Assembly (NCBI GenBank): GCA_947427285.1
Contig: CANEHE010000016.1
Span: 1 to 47,537 of the forward strand
Length of the DNA: 47,537 nucleotides
Direction of reading: 5' to 3'
From: an uncultured Porphyromonadaceae bacterium
Lineage (GTDB): Bacteria > Bacteroidota > Bacteroidia > Bacteroidales > Muribaculaceae
In this document: positions 1-8,515 of the stretch, piece by piece
Layout: every line of letters starts with the position of its first letter
How positions within the stretch are numbered: the first letter of the stretch is position 1
Program-made: the position numbers and the translations under genes
Notes under the pieces: model-generated
Database searches by the model: none
What the model was told of the DNA's origin: nothing
Seen by the model: only the letters and a program-made list of their open reading frames with translations

Positions 1-2
1 GC

Positions 3-164
3 AACATCATCTACAAAGGTGAAAACAAGGCCGGTGTGGAGGAGATCGCAGCCGACGGAACGAGAAAGGACAGCCGGATGTTTGACCTTATGGGGCGTGA
101 GATCCGCAATCCTCTGCCGGGAACCGTCTATATCCAGAACGGCAGGAAGTTCATCGCACGATGA
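3..164 (+). CDS. C-terminal end of a secreted protein with a short T9SS-like tail (5' end outside window)
   Basis: An open frame runs in from the left edge and stops with TGA at 162-164, giving about 53 residues. The visible part contains FDLMGREIRNP followed by GTVYIQNGRKFIAR at the very end. This arrangement (xYDLxGRxV, then proline and glycine, then YIxNGxKxxxx) is the short C-terminal motif seen on many Bacteroidales exported proteins and resembles the last strands of a type IX secretion sorting domain. The body of the protein lies outside the window, so its function is unknown. Two full-length proteins further on, ending at 7484 and 45465, carry a related tail. A hairpin at 247-269 probably ends this transcript. 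Confidence 0.7.
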   Translation, partial: NIIYKGENKAGVEEIAADGTRKDSRMFDLMGREIRNPLPGTVYIQNGRKFIAR

Positions 165-190
165 GAGCAATGGAGAAGGGAGAAGGGAAA

Positions 191-227
191 ATGTTGAATG
201 GGGAATTTTGAAGGTTGAATTTTGATT
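191..227. repeat. AT-rich intergenic microrepeat (GAATTTxGAATG type)
   Basis: This is a degenerate run of GAATGGGGAATTTTGAAGG-like units. It is roughly the inverse complement of the run at 348-397, with a hairpin between them. Similar runs occur at 33386-33468. It has no coding potential. Confidence 0.5.
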
Positions 228-246
228 TCAATCTGCAGTTTAGACG

Positions 247-269
247 GGGACGCGAAAAAATCGCGTCCC
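247..269 (+). terminator. Rho-independent terminator
   Basis: GGGACGCG (247-254) pairs perfectly with CGCGTCCC (262-269) across a 7-nt A-rich loop and is followed by TATTTTGT. It lies 83 nt after the stop of the partial upstream gene, whose transcript it would end. Confidence 0.65.
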
Positions 270-347
270 TATTTTGTGGCACAATCTCCCTACTATTGCT
301 CTCACAGTACGGATCTGCTTCTGCACGTCCTATCCGACCTTACCCCT

Positions 348-397
348 TCAAAATTCTACATTCAAACTTCTAAATTCTCCATTCCAAATTCTACATT
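348..397. repeat. AT-rich intergenic microrepeat, inverted relative to 191-227
   Basis: The run TCAAAATTCTACATTCAAAC continues with TTCTAAATTCTCC-like units. Read on the other strand it is a series of GAATTTAGAATGGAGAATTT units. It sits just downstream of the minus-strand glucosaminidase gene. Confidence 0.5.
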
Positions 398-401
398 GGT
401 G

Positions 402-1286
402 TCAGCGGAGCCGTAGACGCTGGCCGGGACGGTCTTTAGCTTTCGGATTGAGTGCCCGCAAGGCATCAAGTTTCATCCCGAACCGCTGGGCAACGCTGTG
501 GAGAGTCTCGTCCTCGCCGATAGTGGCCCACGGGGTGTCGGCCGGACCTTGATCGAGTTTCTCCTCCAGATACACTTCCTGCCACTCACGTACATGGTCG
601 GACGATGCGTCGTTGATCTCCATAAGCCGTTTTTTCTTGATATGAAACTCTTTGGCCAGAGATGAGTAGGTGTCGCCCGGAGCGGCGATGACATAATGGA
701 GTCCACGGACGCGACGCACGGGATGGGTCTTACGAAGCTGACTGAGAATGAATTCGGTCATCTCCTCGGTATGACGCGAGGCAGAGGAGTCGTAGGTGTA
801 GAGTGCGTACCGCTCGATGATGGCGATCAGGCGTGATGCATAATTGGGATCGGTGGCATATCCGCATGCGCTGAGACCGCGTGCCCATGAGGCATAGTCG
901 GTGACATCGTGGTCGAAGAGAGATCTGTAGCGGCTGCGGGTCAGAAAGATGGAATGGTCGCGGAAACTTTCGGCGGCCGAAGAGTAGACGCGGAAACACT
1001 CGTCAGGAGCGTCATCGTCGCGGAGCATAGTGTCGCCCTTCCAGTCCTTATGACATTTTATGCCGAAATGATTGTTGCCCTGCGAGGCAAGGGTGGAGCG
1101 TCCGGCCGCACTCTCCAGAAGGCCCTGGGCGAGAGTGATGGACGCCGGTATGCCGAATTCCTCCTGTTGGTCCACAGCCATCGCACTGTAAGTGTTGATA
1201 TACGTCATGTAACGGTCGTCGGCCTTATCAGCCGCGACATGCAGGCAGACGAGAGATGCGAGGACGGAAAGCAAAAATCTTTTCAT
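402..1286 (-). CDS. Secreted glucosaminidase with two LysM domains
   Basis: The protein has 294 residues and begins with a cleavable signal peptide (MKRFLLSVLASLVCLHVAA). Residues about 30-165 form a FlgJ/LytG-type glucosaminidase domain (PF01832 type): the core AQGLLESAAGRS carries the expected catalytic Glu at 58, followed by NNHFGIKC and a YASWARGLSACGYATDPNYA block. Two LysM-like modules follow, about 197-240 and 252-294, which in this family bind peptidoglycan. It should cleave the glycan strand of peptidoglycan in the periplasm. The gene is monocistronic, divergent from the large GLUG gene, with a TAAATTTG box at 1333-1340 upstream. The family is firm; its cellular role (growth, division or turnover) is inferred only. 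Confidence 0.9.
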   Translation of the reverse strand: MKRFLLSVLASLVCLHVAADKADDRYMTYINTYSAMAVDQQEEFGIPASITLAQGLLESAAGRSTLASQGNNHFGIKCHKDWKGDTMLRDDDAPDECFRVYSSAAESFRDHSIFLTRSRYRSLFDHDVTDYASWARGLSACGYATDPNYASRLIAIIERYALYTYDSSASRHTEEMTEFILSQLRKTHPVRRVRGLHYVIAAPGDTYSSLAKEFHIKKKRLMEINDASSDHVREWQEVYLEEKLDQGPADTPWATIGEDETLHSVAQRFGMKLDALRALNPKAKDRPGQRLRLR

Positions 1287-1332
1287 TTCAGAGCACTTTG
1301 TCCTGATTTCTTGAAAACTGTGATGGATGCTG

Positions 1333-1340
1333 CAAATTTA
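1333..1340 (-). promoter_or_regulatory. Bacteroidetes -7 box for the glucosaminidase gene
   Basis: The minus strand reads TAAATTTG about 46 nt upstream of the start codon, matching TAnnTTTG. I see no clear TTTG -33 box at the usual distance. Confidence 0.5.
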
Positions 1341-1390
1341 ATCAATCTTAGCCGTTTCTCGGGAGGAGCGGTCGGAAATTATCATATTTT

Positions 1391-1423
1391 TTTGCAGAAA
1401 TTAGATATTTTTTACTAAATTTG
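1391..1423 (+). promoter_or_regulatory. Bacteroidetes sigma-ABfr promoter for the GLUG gene
   Basis: TTTG at 1391-1394, a 21-nt spacer, and TAAATTTG at 1416-1423 match the TTTG/TAnnTTTG consensus. This predicts a leader of about 55 nt before the ATG at 1485. Confidence 0.75.
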
Positions 1424-1484
1424 CGGAGACAAAGGGGGTTTGCCCTGATAAATTTCCATCAGTCCACTAATACACTTAGCTACA

Positions 1485-4400
1485 ATGAGAAAAACTTATG
1501 TACTGCTATTGACGGTTCTGGCATTCGCCGGAGTCATAACAGCATCTTTCCATGGAAAGGAAAGAGACGCCGTAGTGCTTGATTTGCCACCTGTCGGCGT
1601 ATGGGATGAATCATCATTATCCCGACCGATGCGTGCAGTGTCCGATGCAGAAATCGTTGCCGCTCCCGACGGATATATGCTCGGAACCGACACACTTCTG
1701 AACGGAGCCTACCGCACGCGAAGCGTGGAGATCGTTGCCGACGGCGATAATACGGGAAACTACATTATAAAACAGATATATGGCTACGACACCGATTGCC
1801 GTGCCACAGTGAGCGGCAATACCATCTCCATTCCGGTGCAGGAACTTTACCGGGTAATGATGACCGACACAGAGTCGGCTCCGGTCTCCATCTGCCGGAT
1901 AGATGTCGCTGCGGGAAAGTTTGACGCTGTCAATCCCCTCACCGGCACAATCGCTCCGGACGGGAGCATAACTCTCGATCCGTGGGGACTGGTGGTACTG
2001 GAGAAGGGGAGTTATTACGGCACTCTTGTGGTCGGTGTGCGCGGAACGGTGATGCGACGCTGCAACGCCACCTCACAAGCGGTAGATTTCTCCGACAAGA
2101 CAACCAGGAAATGGGGTGTCATTGTCTCCCAGCCATATCTCAACAGACTGGAGGTGGAGAATTTCGCGAACTCAGGAGAGACCGTCGGTATGACTCTCGC
2201 TTCCGACGGTAAAATCTCAATGCCGTCGCAATATGTGGGCACCAACTCGTTAGGACATGTATTCACATTCTCCATCGATGCCTCAAAACCGAATCCTACC
2301 TCGCTGCCTCAGGCCGTGGAGGGGTCGGTGAGCGGAAATACCATCACGATAAATCCGTGGGGAGCTTTCCCTTTCAACAATCCGGCCAAGCCTGTGGACC
2401 GCTTCACCTCGACCGAAATCACCACAACTCTACCAATCGGACTTCCGGCCGCCGTGAGCACAAACTTTGAAGGAGAAGGGACCAAAGAGAGTCCGTGGCT
2501 CGTCAGGACCTACTCCGACATCATCGCTCTGTCCGATCTCGTGAACTCCGGACAAGATCAGACCGGAAAATACTTCCGCCAGACATCCGATATCGACTGT
2601 TCAGACGCCACTCTCTACTTCTCGCCGATCGGACATGCGCAGTCGAATCTCGACTACTGGCAGTTCGACCCGCGCACAGTAGCGTTCAACGGCCATTACG
2701 ACGGGGCAGGACATGAGGTGAAGAATCTCACACTCAAGCCGGGCATGCGCTGGTACATGGGCCTTTTCGGCGTGATAGGCCAGGAAGGGACTGTACGCGA
2801 TCTCACACTCGCCGACGCCGACATGGAAAGCTACGGGCGTATTGTCGGGATGATGTGCGGGCTCAATCTGGGTCGTATGGAAAACTGCGAGGTGAAAGGT
2901 GGCGAACTCTGGACGGCATACTATACCACCGGCGGTCTGACGGGCATGAATTTCGGAACAGTCTCGGGCTGCGGCGTCCACGGCACTGTCGTGACAGCAC
3001 GTGGCGATATCGGCGGGATCGCGGGATATAATGCCGGGGTAATCGAAAATTCGTCCGCTGCCGGACAGATAGAACTGTCCGATGTGTTCAGCACATCGCA
3101 GGGACATGCCGGAGGTATCGCCGGTGTGATGAAATCCGACTCAAAGAAGATCACTATAGAGGGGAGTCCGCGCATCAGCGGATGCTTCTCGTACGGCTCC
3201 ATCCGGGAGACGGCCGGTGCAAAAGATGCCGTTGTAGGCGGTATTGTCGGCGGTATGACGGGCACGAAAACACTCTCTGTAGGCGTCAGTGGCTCCTTCA
3301 GCATGGTCACAGTCTCCACCAGAGTCCAGCTTGCCGACGGACTGTTCGGAGGGCTGGCAGGAAGCATGGCATACGCCACTATCACGGACTGCTTCTTCGC
3401 CGGCATGCTACATCCGACGTTCGCTCCGACAGGAATGGGCGGCATTGTGGCCAGACTCGGTGCCGGACTCACAGAGGGATGTGTCAGCAATTGCTACTCT
3501 TCGGGACGGATTGTCTCGGCCAATCCCAACCCGAATCCCGAGATGGCCGTCTGTCCTTTCATCTCCACAGGGACAAACAGCCGGTATTTCAAAAACGTAT
3601 ACTATGACAGCCAGGCCTGCGGACTCACTTACGTCAGCGACACATTCTCGGGCGCACTCACCACAGAGGAACTGACAGGGACAACTCTCCCCGAGGGATT
3701 TTCTTCCGCGACATGGACAGCTGCCGAAGGTCTTTATCCACGGCTGAAAGGGACGGAAAGCAATGTGGCCGCTTCTGTGGCGGTCGCTCCGGCGTTCTTC
3801 ATCAAAGGGGAATCGGTCCGTAAGGTGAAATCCCCGTTCACGGTGGCTACGGCAGGTGGTGTCTCATGGGGCATACTCGCCGACGGTCGGATTTCGGAAA
3901 AAGGGACAGCACTCACCGTCAGCGGCGACCGGGTGACACCGAGCAACACGGACGCCACGGAGATACTGTGCGCATGGGCCGGAGAGGAACTGTGCCGGAA
4001 GGAATATTCCGTCGATGTGGTCCCGGCCGGACTTTTCGAAGGGGAGGGGACAGAGGAGAATCCCTATCTCATAAACAGTCTGGCCGATCTGAAAGGACTT
4101 GCGGAAGCCACGACAGTGAAATCGATGTCGTTCGAAGGCGACTGGTTCAGGATGACCGCCGACATCGACTGCGGATATGATCCGGATTTCAACGGTATCG
4201 CCGCATCGGGAAGCGCGTCGCATGTCTTTGCCGGGACATTCGACGGCAACGGCCACACCATCAGCCGACTTCTTCTCGACAAAGTGAAGACAGACGCCTC
4301 CGGCACAGCCATCCCGGTCTCTTCCAAAGCATATTGCGGTCTTTTCGGACGTGTGGCCGCCAAAGGTGTGGTACGCAACCTGACCATCGCCGCAGACTCC

Positions 4401-7400
4401 CGAATAACACTTCTTTCCTCTTCGGGAGCCTTCGCGGGAACACTCGACGGAAGAATTGAAAACTGCATCAACCTTGCCGATGTGATCGGTGTCAACGGTC
4501 TGATAGGGGGAATCGCAGGCGTCGTGAGCAAGAACGGAGTGATCTCCGGATGTTACAACGCCGGACATATCCGCATCGGCTCGACCTACGGCGGCGGTCT
4601 GGCCGGCAACTGCGCCGGGCGCATCGAGGAGAGCCAGAATGACGGCCAGGTGTCGGGCACCGTGACCAATCCCCTGAGAGGACCAGGCACACAGAAAAAC
4701 ATCGGCGGCATCTCGGGCCAGATCGTCAGCACGGGCGTCATCACGAACTGCCTCAACACCGGCATCGTCATCTCCTACGGAGGATCGGGCGGCATCATCG
4801 GTTACGTCAACGGCGGCTCTGTCGAGAAGTCGGTCAACACCGGCGTGACACTCTCTTTTGTGGAAAACGGCTCGACCGGCGCATTAGGTGGCAACAGCGG
4901 CACCATGACCATGAAATTCGCGGATATCTATTTCGACTCGCAGCTCAACGTGACCGGAGCGGTCAAAGGGGGAATACCTGTCGGTGTCACTCCTCTGCCG
5001 ACCTCCGCACTGACATCCGGCGTCAGACCCGATGGACTCGACCCGGAAAAATGGACCTTCACGGCCGGAGCCTATCCCGTACTAACACGGTTTGCCGCTC
5101 TCCCCCAGGCACGTGCGTTCAGCCAGATGACAGTGATCTTCGCTGACGGCCAGATCCGTTCGGACGTGCATGCCAACGCCTCTCTGAACCAGGGACCGGG
5201 ACTGTCGTGGAGCCTGCGCCACAACACACCTCCCTATTCCATCGAGGGCTCGACACTCAAGGTAGCTGCGTATGAGGGAAAAGAGGCTGTCGCCGACACA
5301 CTGCAGGTGGTTGCGGGAGATCTGACACGCTTCATACCCGTCCGGACTCTCCCGTCCGTATTCGAAGGGGAGGGAACCGCCGCATCCCCCTATCTGATAC
5401 GCACCGCCGCGGACCTCGTCACTCTCTCTGACATGACAAACCGATATTCCGCCACCTATCAGGGATGCCGCTTCAAAATAACTGCCGATATAGACTGCAG
5501 CGAAGTGGAAAACTTCATCCCGATCGGTTACAACACGGCTGCCTTCGGCGGCTGGCTCGACGGCGACGGACACACTGTCTCCAACCTCATTGTGGCGGGC
5601 AATACGGAAGGCTCGGGACTTTTCGGAACTCTGACCGAAACCTCCCGAATCAGCAATCTTATACTCCGGGGCGGCTCCGTCACCACCACGGGCGCACAGC
5701 GTCCGGTAGGAGCGTTCGCTGCATATTGCGCCGGATGCATCGAGAACTGCGACAACCATAACTCTGTCTCGACTCTGGAGAAAGGCACCTACGCCGCAGG
5801 AATCGTGGCCCAGCTCAATCCTGGCGGCTCGCTGGCAAACTGCCGCAACTATGGCGCGATCTCCACCAGAAGCAACTATCTCGGCGGCATCACAGCCGAA
5901 ATAAAGGCCGGAGCCGAAGTGACAGGGTGCGAAAACTTCGGCACCCTCACTCCCGGCGGAGGCCAGTCCGGTGCCATCGCAGGCACATCCTACGGCACTC
6001 TGCGCCACTGCGTCAACCATGCCGACGTGGAGACAGCGAAAGGCTCTTTCGGCGGCATCATCGGATATGCACGCGACACCACCGTAATGTATGCATGCGT
6101 CAATCTGGGCCGCATATCCGTCACCTCCGGTGCCAGCCAGGGCGGCGGACTTGTAGGATATGCTTTCGGACGCCTCAGAATGGATTCGTGCATAAACCGC
6201 GGTGATATCGATGTCAGCGGCGGATACGCCGGTGGTCTTATCGGACGGATCGCTCCGACCGGAACCTCCGTAAGCCGGTGCGAGAACCACGGTGCCGTGT
6301 CATCGGGCAAGCAATACGCCGGCGGTCTGGTGGGATATGCCGATGGCAACGCCTCGAAAGGCGACGGCCATTTCTCCGGACTGACCAACTACGGAAGTGT
6401 GGAGGGTACAGGCAACTACATAGCCGGTGCTTTCGGATACATCAAGGCTCACAATCATGTGGAAAAATGTGTCAACCTTGCCTCCGTCAAAGGCTCTGCA
6501 GGCAACTTCACATCCGGATTCGCCGGATACGGCTATGCCGACTTCTCCGACTGTCTCAACGCCGGAAAGGTCGAGGCAGAAGGCTACGGCGCATCAGGAT
6601 TTGTAGGCGAGGCTTTCGGCTCCACAATACGCAGATGCGCCAACACTGGCAGTGTGACATCCTCTTCGGAAAATGCTTCCACCGCAAACATGGCGGCTGC
6701 CGGATTCTGGACCAAAGGCTGGGGCACAGCCGAAGACTGCATGAATCTCGGCGAGGTGAAGGCTCCTGATTTCGTGGCCGGAATGATCGGCAACTGGAGT
6801 TCGAAATGCAAAGCCGCAAGATGCTATACAGCGGCACCTGTCATCGTCACGGCAGAGTCTGCGCATACAGCGGCTCCGTTCATCGCCAGCGCACCCACAG
6901 CTTCGGAATTTACCGCCAACAGCTACGACTCCTCTCTTTGCGCCATCGCCGACACCATCAACGCAGAGGCTGCCGAAGGTGTGACCTCCACAAAATTGAT
7001 GAGCATGGAGATGGGCGACGAATGGCTCAACCTGCGTGCCACATACCCACTGATCCGCTCACTTGCCGACAATCCGGCTCTCGCCATCGCCTCAATAGGA
7101 ACGACCTACACAGCCATCGCCGACAAGGCCGACAACGTCACAGCCCCGTTCTATATCGGTTGGCCCGTTGCGGAACTTGTATGGAGCATGTCGCCACAGC
7201 TGGCTCTGAACGAGTCCGATCCCGGAGAAGTGCGTCCCATATCGCTTGGCGACGCGTGGATAAAAGTCGCCACTCCCGACGGACTCTTCTCCCGCACCTT
7301 TACTTTCACAGTCAACGGCATCGTCGGTGTGGACACTATCTCCGACACAGCCGCACCGGTACACGAAGAATGGTATACCCTCTCCGGTCTGAAAACCGAC

Positions 7401-7484
7401 AATCCGGCCCCCGGACAGTTCTACATTCTGCACCGGGTGATGTCGGACGGCTCCGTGAGAACAGAGAAGCGGATCCTACGCTAA
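1485..7484 (+). CDS. Giant secreted GLUG-repeat surface protein
   Basis: The protein has 1999 residues. A signal peptide covers about residues 1-21. Residues about 70-310 hold two beta-rich units that each end in an ITLDPWG/ITINPWG-type motif. Three large modules follow, opening with FEGEGT...P(W/Y)L near residues 327, 849 and 1292. Each has a TADIDC segment and a DGxGH motif, then many GLUG-type repeats (GGIAGYNAG, GGLVGYA, GGIIGYA). The C-terminus (WYTLSGLKTDNP, then GQFYI, then a basic end) resembles a short T9SS sorting tail. GLUG repeats are known in bacterial surface adhesins and IgA-protease-like proteins; no peptidase motif is seen. A paralogue of the same plan lies at 35336-41461. 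It has its own promoter and terminator. The ligand is unknown. Confidence 0.85.
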   Translation: MRKTYVLLLTVLAFAGVITASFHGKERDAVVLDLPPVGVWDESSLSRPMRAVSDAEIVAAPDGYMLGTDTLLNGAYRTRSVEIVADGDNTGNYIIKQIYGYDTDCRATVSGNTISIPVQELYRVMMTDTESAPVSICRIDVAAGKFDAVNPLTGTIAPDGSITLDPWGLVVLEKGSYYGTLVVGVRGTVMRRCNATSQAVDFSDKTTRKWGVIVSQPYLNRLEVENFANSGETVGMTLASDGKISMPSQYVGTNSLGHVFTFSIDASKPNPTSLPQAVEGSVSGNTITINPWGAFPFNNPAKPVDRFTSTEITTTLPIGLPAAVSTNFEGEGTKESPWLVRTYSDIIALSDLVNSGQDQTGKYFRQTSDIDCSDATLYFSPIGHAQSNLDYWQFDPRTVAFNGHYDGAGHEVKNLTLKPGMRWYMGLFGVIGQEGTVRDLTLADADMESYGRIVGMMCGLNLGRMENCEVKGGELWTAYYTTGGLTGMNFGTVSGCGVHGTVVTARGDIGGIAGYNAGVIENSSAAGQIELSDVFSTSQGHAGGIAGVMKSDSKKITIEGSPRISGCFSYGSIRETAGAKDAVVGGIVGGMTGTKTLSVGVSGSFSMVTVSTRVQLADGLFGGLAGSMAYATITDCFFAGMLHPTFAPTGMGGIVARLGAGLTEGCVSNCYSSGRIVSANPNPNPEMAVCPFISTGTNSRYFKNVYYDSQACGLTYVSDTFSGALTTEELTGTTLPEGFSSATWTAAEGLYPRLKGTESNVAASVAVAPAFFIKGESVRKVKSPFTVATAGGVSWGILADGRISEKGTALTVSGDRVTPSNTDATEILCAWAGEELCRKEYSVDVVPAGLFEGEGTEENPYLINSLADLKGLAEATTVKSMSFEGDWFRMTADIDCGYDPDFNGIAASGSASHVFAGTFDGNGHTISRLLLDKVKTDASGTAIPVSSKAYCGLFGRVAAKGVVRNLTIAADSRITLLSSSGAFAGTLDGRIENCINLADVIGVNGLIGGIAGVVSKNGVISGCYNAGHIRIGSTYGGGLAGNCAGRIEESQNDGQVSGTVTNPLRGPGTQKNIGGISGQIVSTGVITNCLNTGIVISYGGSGGIIGYVNGGSVEKSVNTGVTLSFVENGSTGALGGNSGTMTMKFADIYFDSQLNVTGAVKGGIPVGVTPLPTSALTSGVRPDGLDPEKWTFTAGAYPVLTRFAALPQARAFSQMTVIFADGQIRSDVHANASLNQGPGLSWSLRHNTPPYSIEGSTLKVAAYEGKEAVADTLQVVAGDLTRFIPVRTLPSVFEGEGTAASPYLIRTAADLVTLSDMTNRYSATYQGCRFKITADIDCSEVENFIPIGYNTAAFGGWLDGDGHTVSNLIVAGNTEGSGLFGTLTETSRISNLILRGGSVTTTGAQRPVGAFAAYCAGCIENCDNHNSVSTLEKGTYAAGIVAQLNPGGSLANCRNYGAISTRSNYLGGITAEIKAGAEVTGCENFGTLTPGGGQSGAIAGTSYGTLRHCVNHADVETAKGSFGGIIGYARDTTVMYACVNLGRISVTSGASQGGGLVGYAFGRLRMDSCINRGDIDVSGGYAGGLIGRIAPTGTSVSRCENHGAVSSGKQYAGGLVGYADGNASKGDGHFSGLTNYGSVEGTGNYIAGAFGYIKAHNHVEKCVNLASVKGSAGNFTSGFAGYGYADFSDCLNAGKVEAEGYGASGFVGEAFGSTIRRCANTGSVTSSSENASTANMAAAGFWTKGWGTAEDCMNLGEVKAPDFVAGMIGNWSSKCKAARCYTAAPVIVTAESAHTAAPFIASAPTASEFTANSYDSSLCAIADTINAEAAEGVTSTKLMSMEMGDEWLNLRATYPLIRSLADNPALAIASIGTTYTAIADKADNVTAPFYIGWPVAELVWSMSPQLALNESDPGEVRPISLGDAWIKVATPDGLFSRTFTFTVNGIVGVDTISDTAAPVHEEWYTLSGLKTDNPAPGQFYILHRVMSDGSVRTEKRILR

Positions 7485-7503
7485 ACGACTGAAAGATTCA
7501 TTA

Positions 7504-7545
7504 AATTCCGGCCGGCGGACAAACGAAATCCCGCCGGCCGGAATT
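7504..7545 (+). terminator. Strong terminator hairpin; copy 1 of a duplicated palindrome
   Basis: The arms AATTCCGGCCGGCGG (7504-7518) and CCGCCGGCCGGAATT (7531-7545) form a perfect 15-bp stem with a 12-nt loop, 20 nt after the GLUG gene stop. Its 33-bp core (7509-7541) recurs with one mismatch at 8456-8488, on the far side of the KilA-N gene. Confidence 0.75.
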
Positions 7546-7592
7546 TATACTCCCACTAACACACAATATCATGCGGGAACTTTTGCCTCCGA

Positions 7593-8410
7593 TTATTTCA
7601 ATAACTTTCTGTTGGCCGCATCGCAGCCTTCCAGTATGCTCATCTGATGGATGGCGATCCGGTTCAGACTCAAAGTCGCTCGCCCTGCGTCATGTCCTGC
7701 TCAATGAAAACCGCATTGAGATTTTCCATATTTGACAGGCATATCAGCTCGTTGACCGATGCGTAATCACGTATGTTCCCTTTCAGGTCGGGATGCGCAT
7801 CGCGCCATTGCTTTGCCGTCATACCGAACATCGCCACATTGAGAACATCGGCTTCGCTGACATAAATCATGCTTGCCTGCGCCGGTGTCACCTCCGCCGG
7901 GATAAGATTCTGCTGTATCGCATCGGTATGGATCCGATAGTTGATTTTAGACAGTTCCCGTTTTGCCGACCACCCTAAAAGCCGCTGTTCCTCCGTCTTC
8001 AGCCGCTGAAATTCCTCTATCAGATATAGTTTGAAGGGAACATTTATCGCAGAACCAAATTCAAATGCAATATCCTTATATGCGTAAGTTCCTCCGTAAC
8101 GGCCTTTCTTTACGATTATGCCTACTGCATTTGTCCGCTCTATCCATTCGGATGCGCTCAATACAAAAGAGGGTAAACCTGCACTCATTCTAAAGTGGTC
8201 AAATTCGACCACTTTGAAATTCGGATTATGTATGACTTCCCATGTGCCGAGAAATTCGATAGTGTATCGATTTCTTAACCAGTTTTTAATAATATCCGCA
8301 GAGCGGCCATCACCCTCTTTGGCGGTAGCCATATCCGTGAGGGAAATATAATCCTGTTCCTCTACCGAGAGAACGGTAATCGGAGTATTCTGAACTGTGA
8401 TTTTTGCTAT
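7593..8410 (-). pseudogene. KilA-N domain protein, apparently decayed (lost start, 3' frameshift)
   Basis: The longest ATG-initiated frame is 8332-7670 (220 residues): VIKNW-like ADIIKNWLRNR, then TIEFLGTWE, then WSAKRELSKINY, typical of KilA-N proteins of phage and mobile DNA. Family homology extends beyond both ends. Upstream and in frame are 26 further codons reading ITVLSVEEQDYISLTDMA; where relatives have the start ATG, this gene has ATA (8410-8408). Downstream, the frame stops at GERL, but shifting by one base near 7673 continues with SLNRIAIHQMSILEGCDAAN and ends at 7593, the expected family C-terminus. KilA-N is a DNA-binding domain. I infer a pseudogene; a 220-residue product from the ATG at 8332 is possible, and one shift could be a sequence error. 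Confidence 0.75.
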
Positions 8411-8439
8411 TGAGTATGATCCGGCTATATGCCATTATG

Positions 8440-8470
8440 CAAAGTTACGCATTTTCGGCCGGCAGACAAA
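8440..8470 (-). promoter_or_regulatory. Promoter of the KilA-N gene, -33 box inside palindrome copy 2
   Basis: On the minus strand TTTG (8470-8467), a 19-nt spacer and TAACTTTG (8447-8440) match the Bacteroidetes consensus. The TTTG comes from the loop of the duplicated palindrome. Transcription would start near 8433, about 20 nt before the ATA at the ancestral start position, which supports the longer ancestral frame. Confidence 0.7.
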
Positions 8471-8488
8471 CGAAATCCCGCCGGCCGG
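8456..8488. repeat. Copy 2 of the duplicated 33-bp palindrome
   Basis: It matches 7509-7541 at 32 of 33 positions (single difference at base 9). Arms CGGCCGGC (8456-8463) and GCCGGCCG (8480-8487) pair. Unlike copy 1 it follows no plus-strand gene, so it is not obviously a terminator here. The two copies bracket the KilA-N pseudogene. Confidence 0.8.
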
Positions 8489-8515
8489 CGTTTAATCATA
8501 AGCAACCCGTTTCAT

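Noticed and set aside
222..552. Small plus-strand frames between the first terminator and the glucosaminidase end
   Set aside because: They run through the AT-rich microrepeat and into the antisense of the glucosaminidase gene.
5082..6290. A 402-codon minus-strand open frame
   Set aside because: It is antisense to the GLUG gene; the length comes from that gene's repetitive GC-rich codons, and the translation is glycine/alanine/cysteine-rich with no family motif.
2464..7000. Repeated GGIxGY coding units as a possible CRISPR array or tandem DNA repeat
   Set aside because: The periodicity is in protein sequence and diverged at DNA level; there are no identical repeats with unique spacers.
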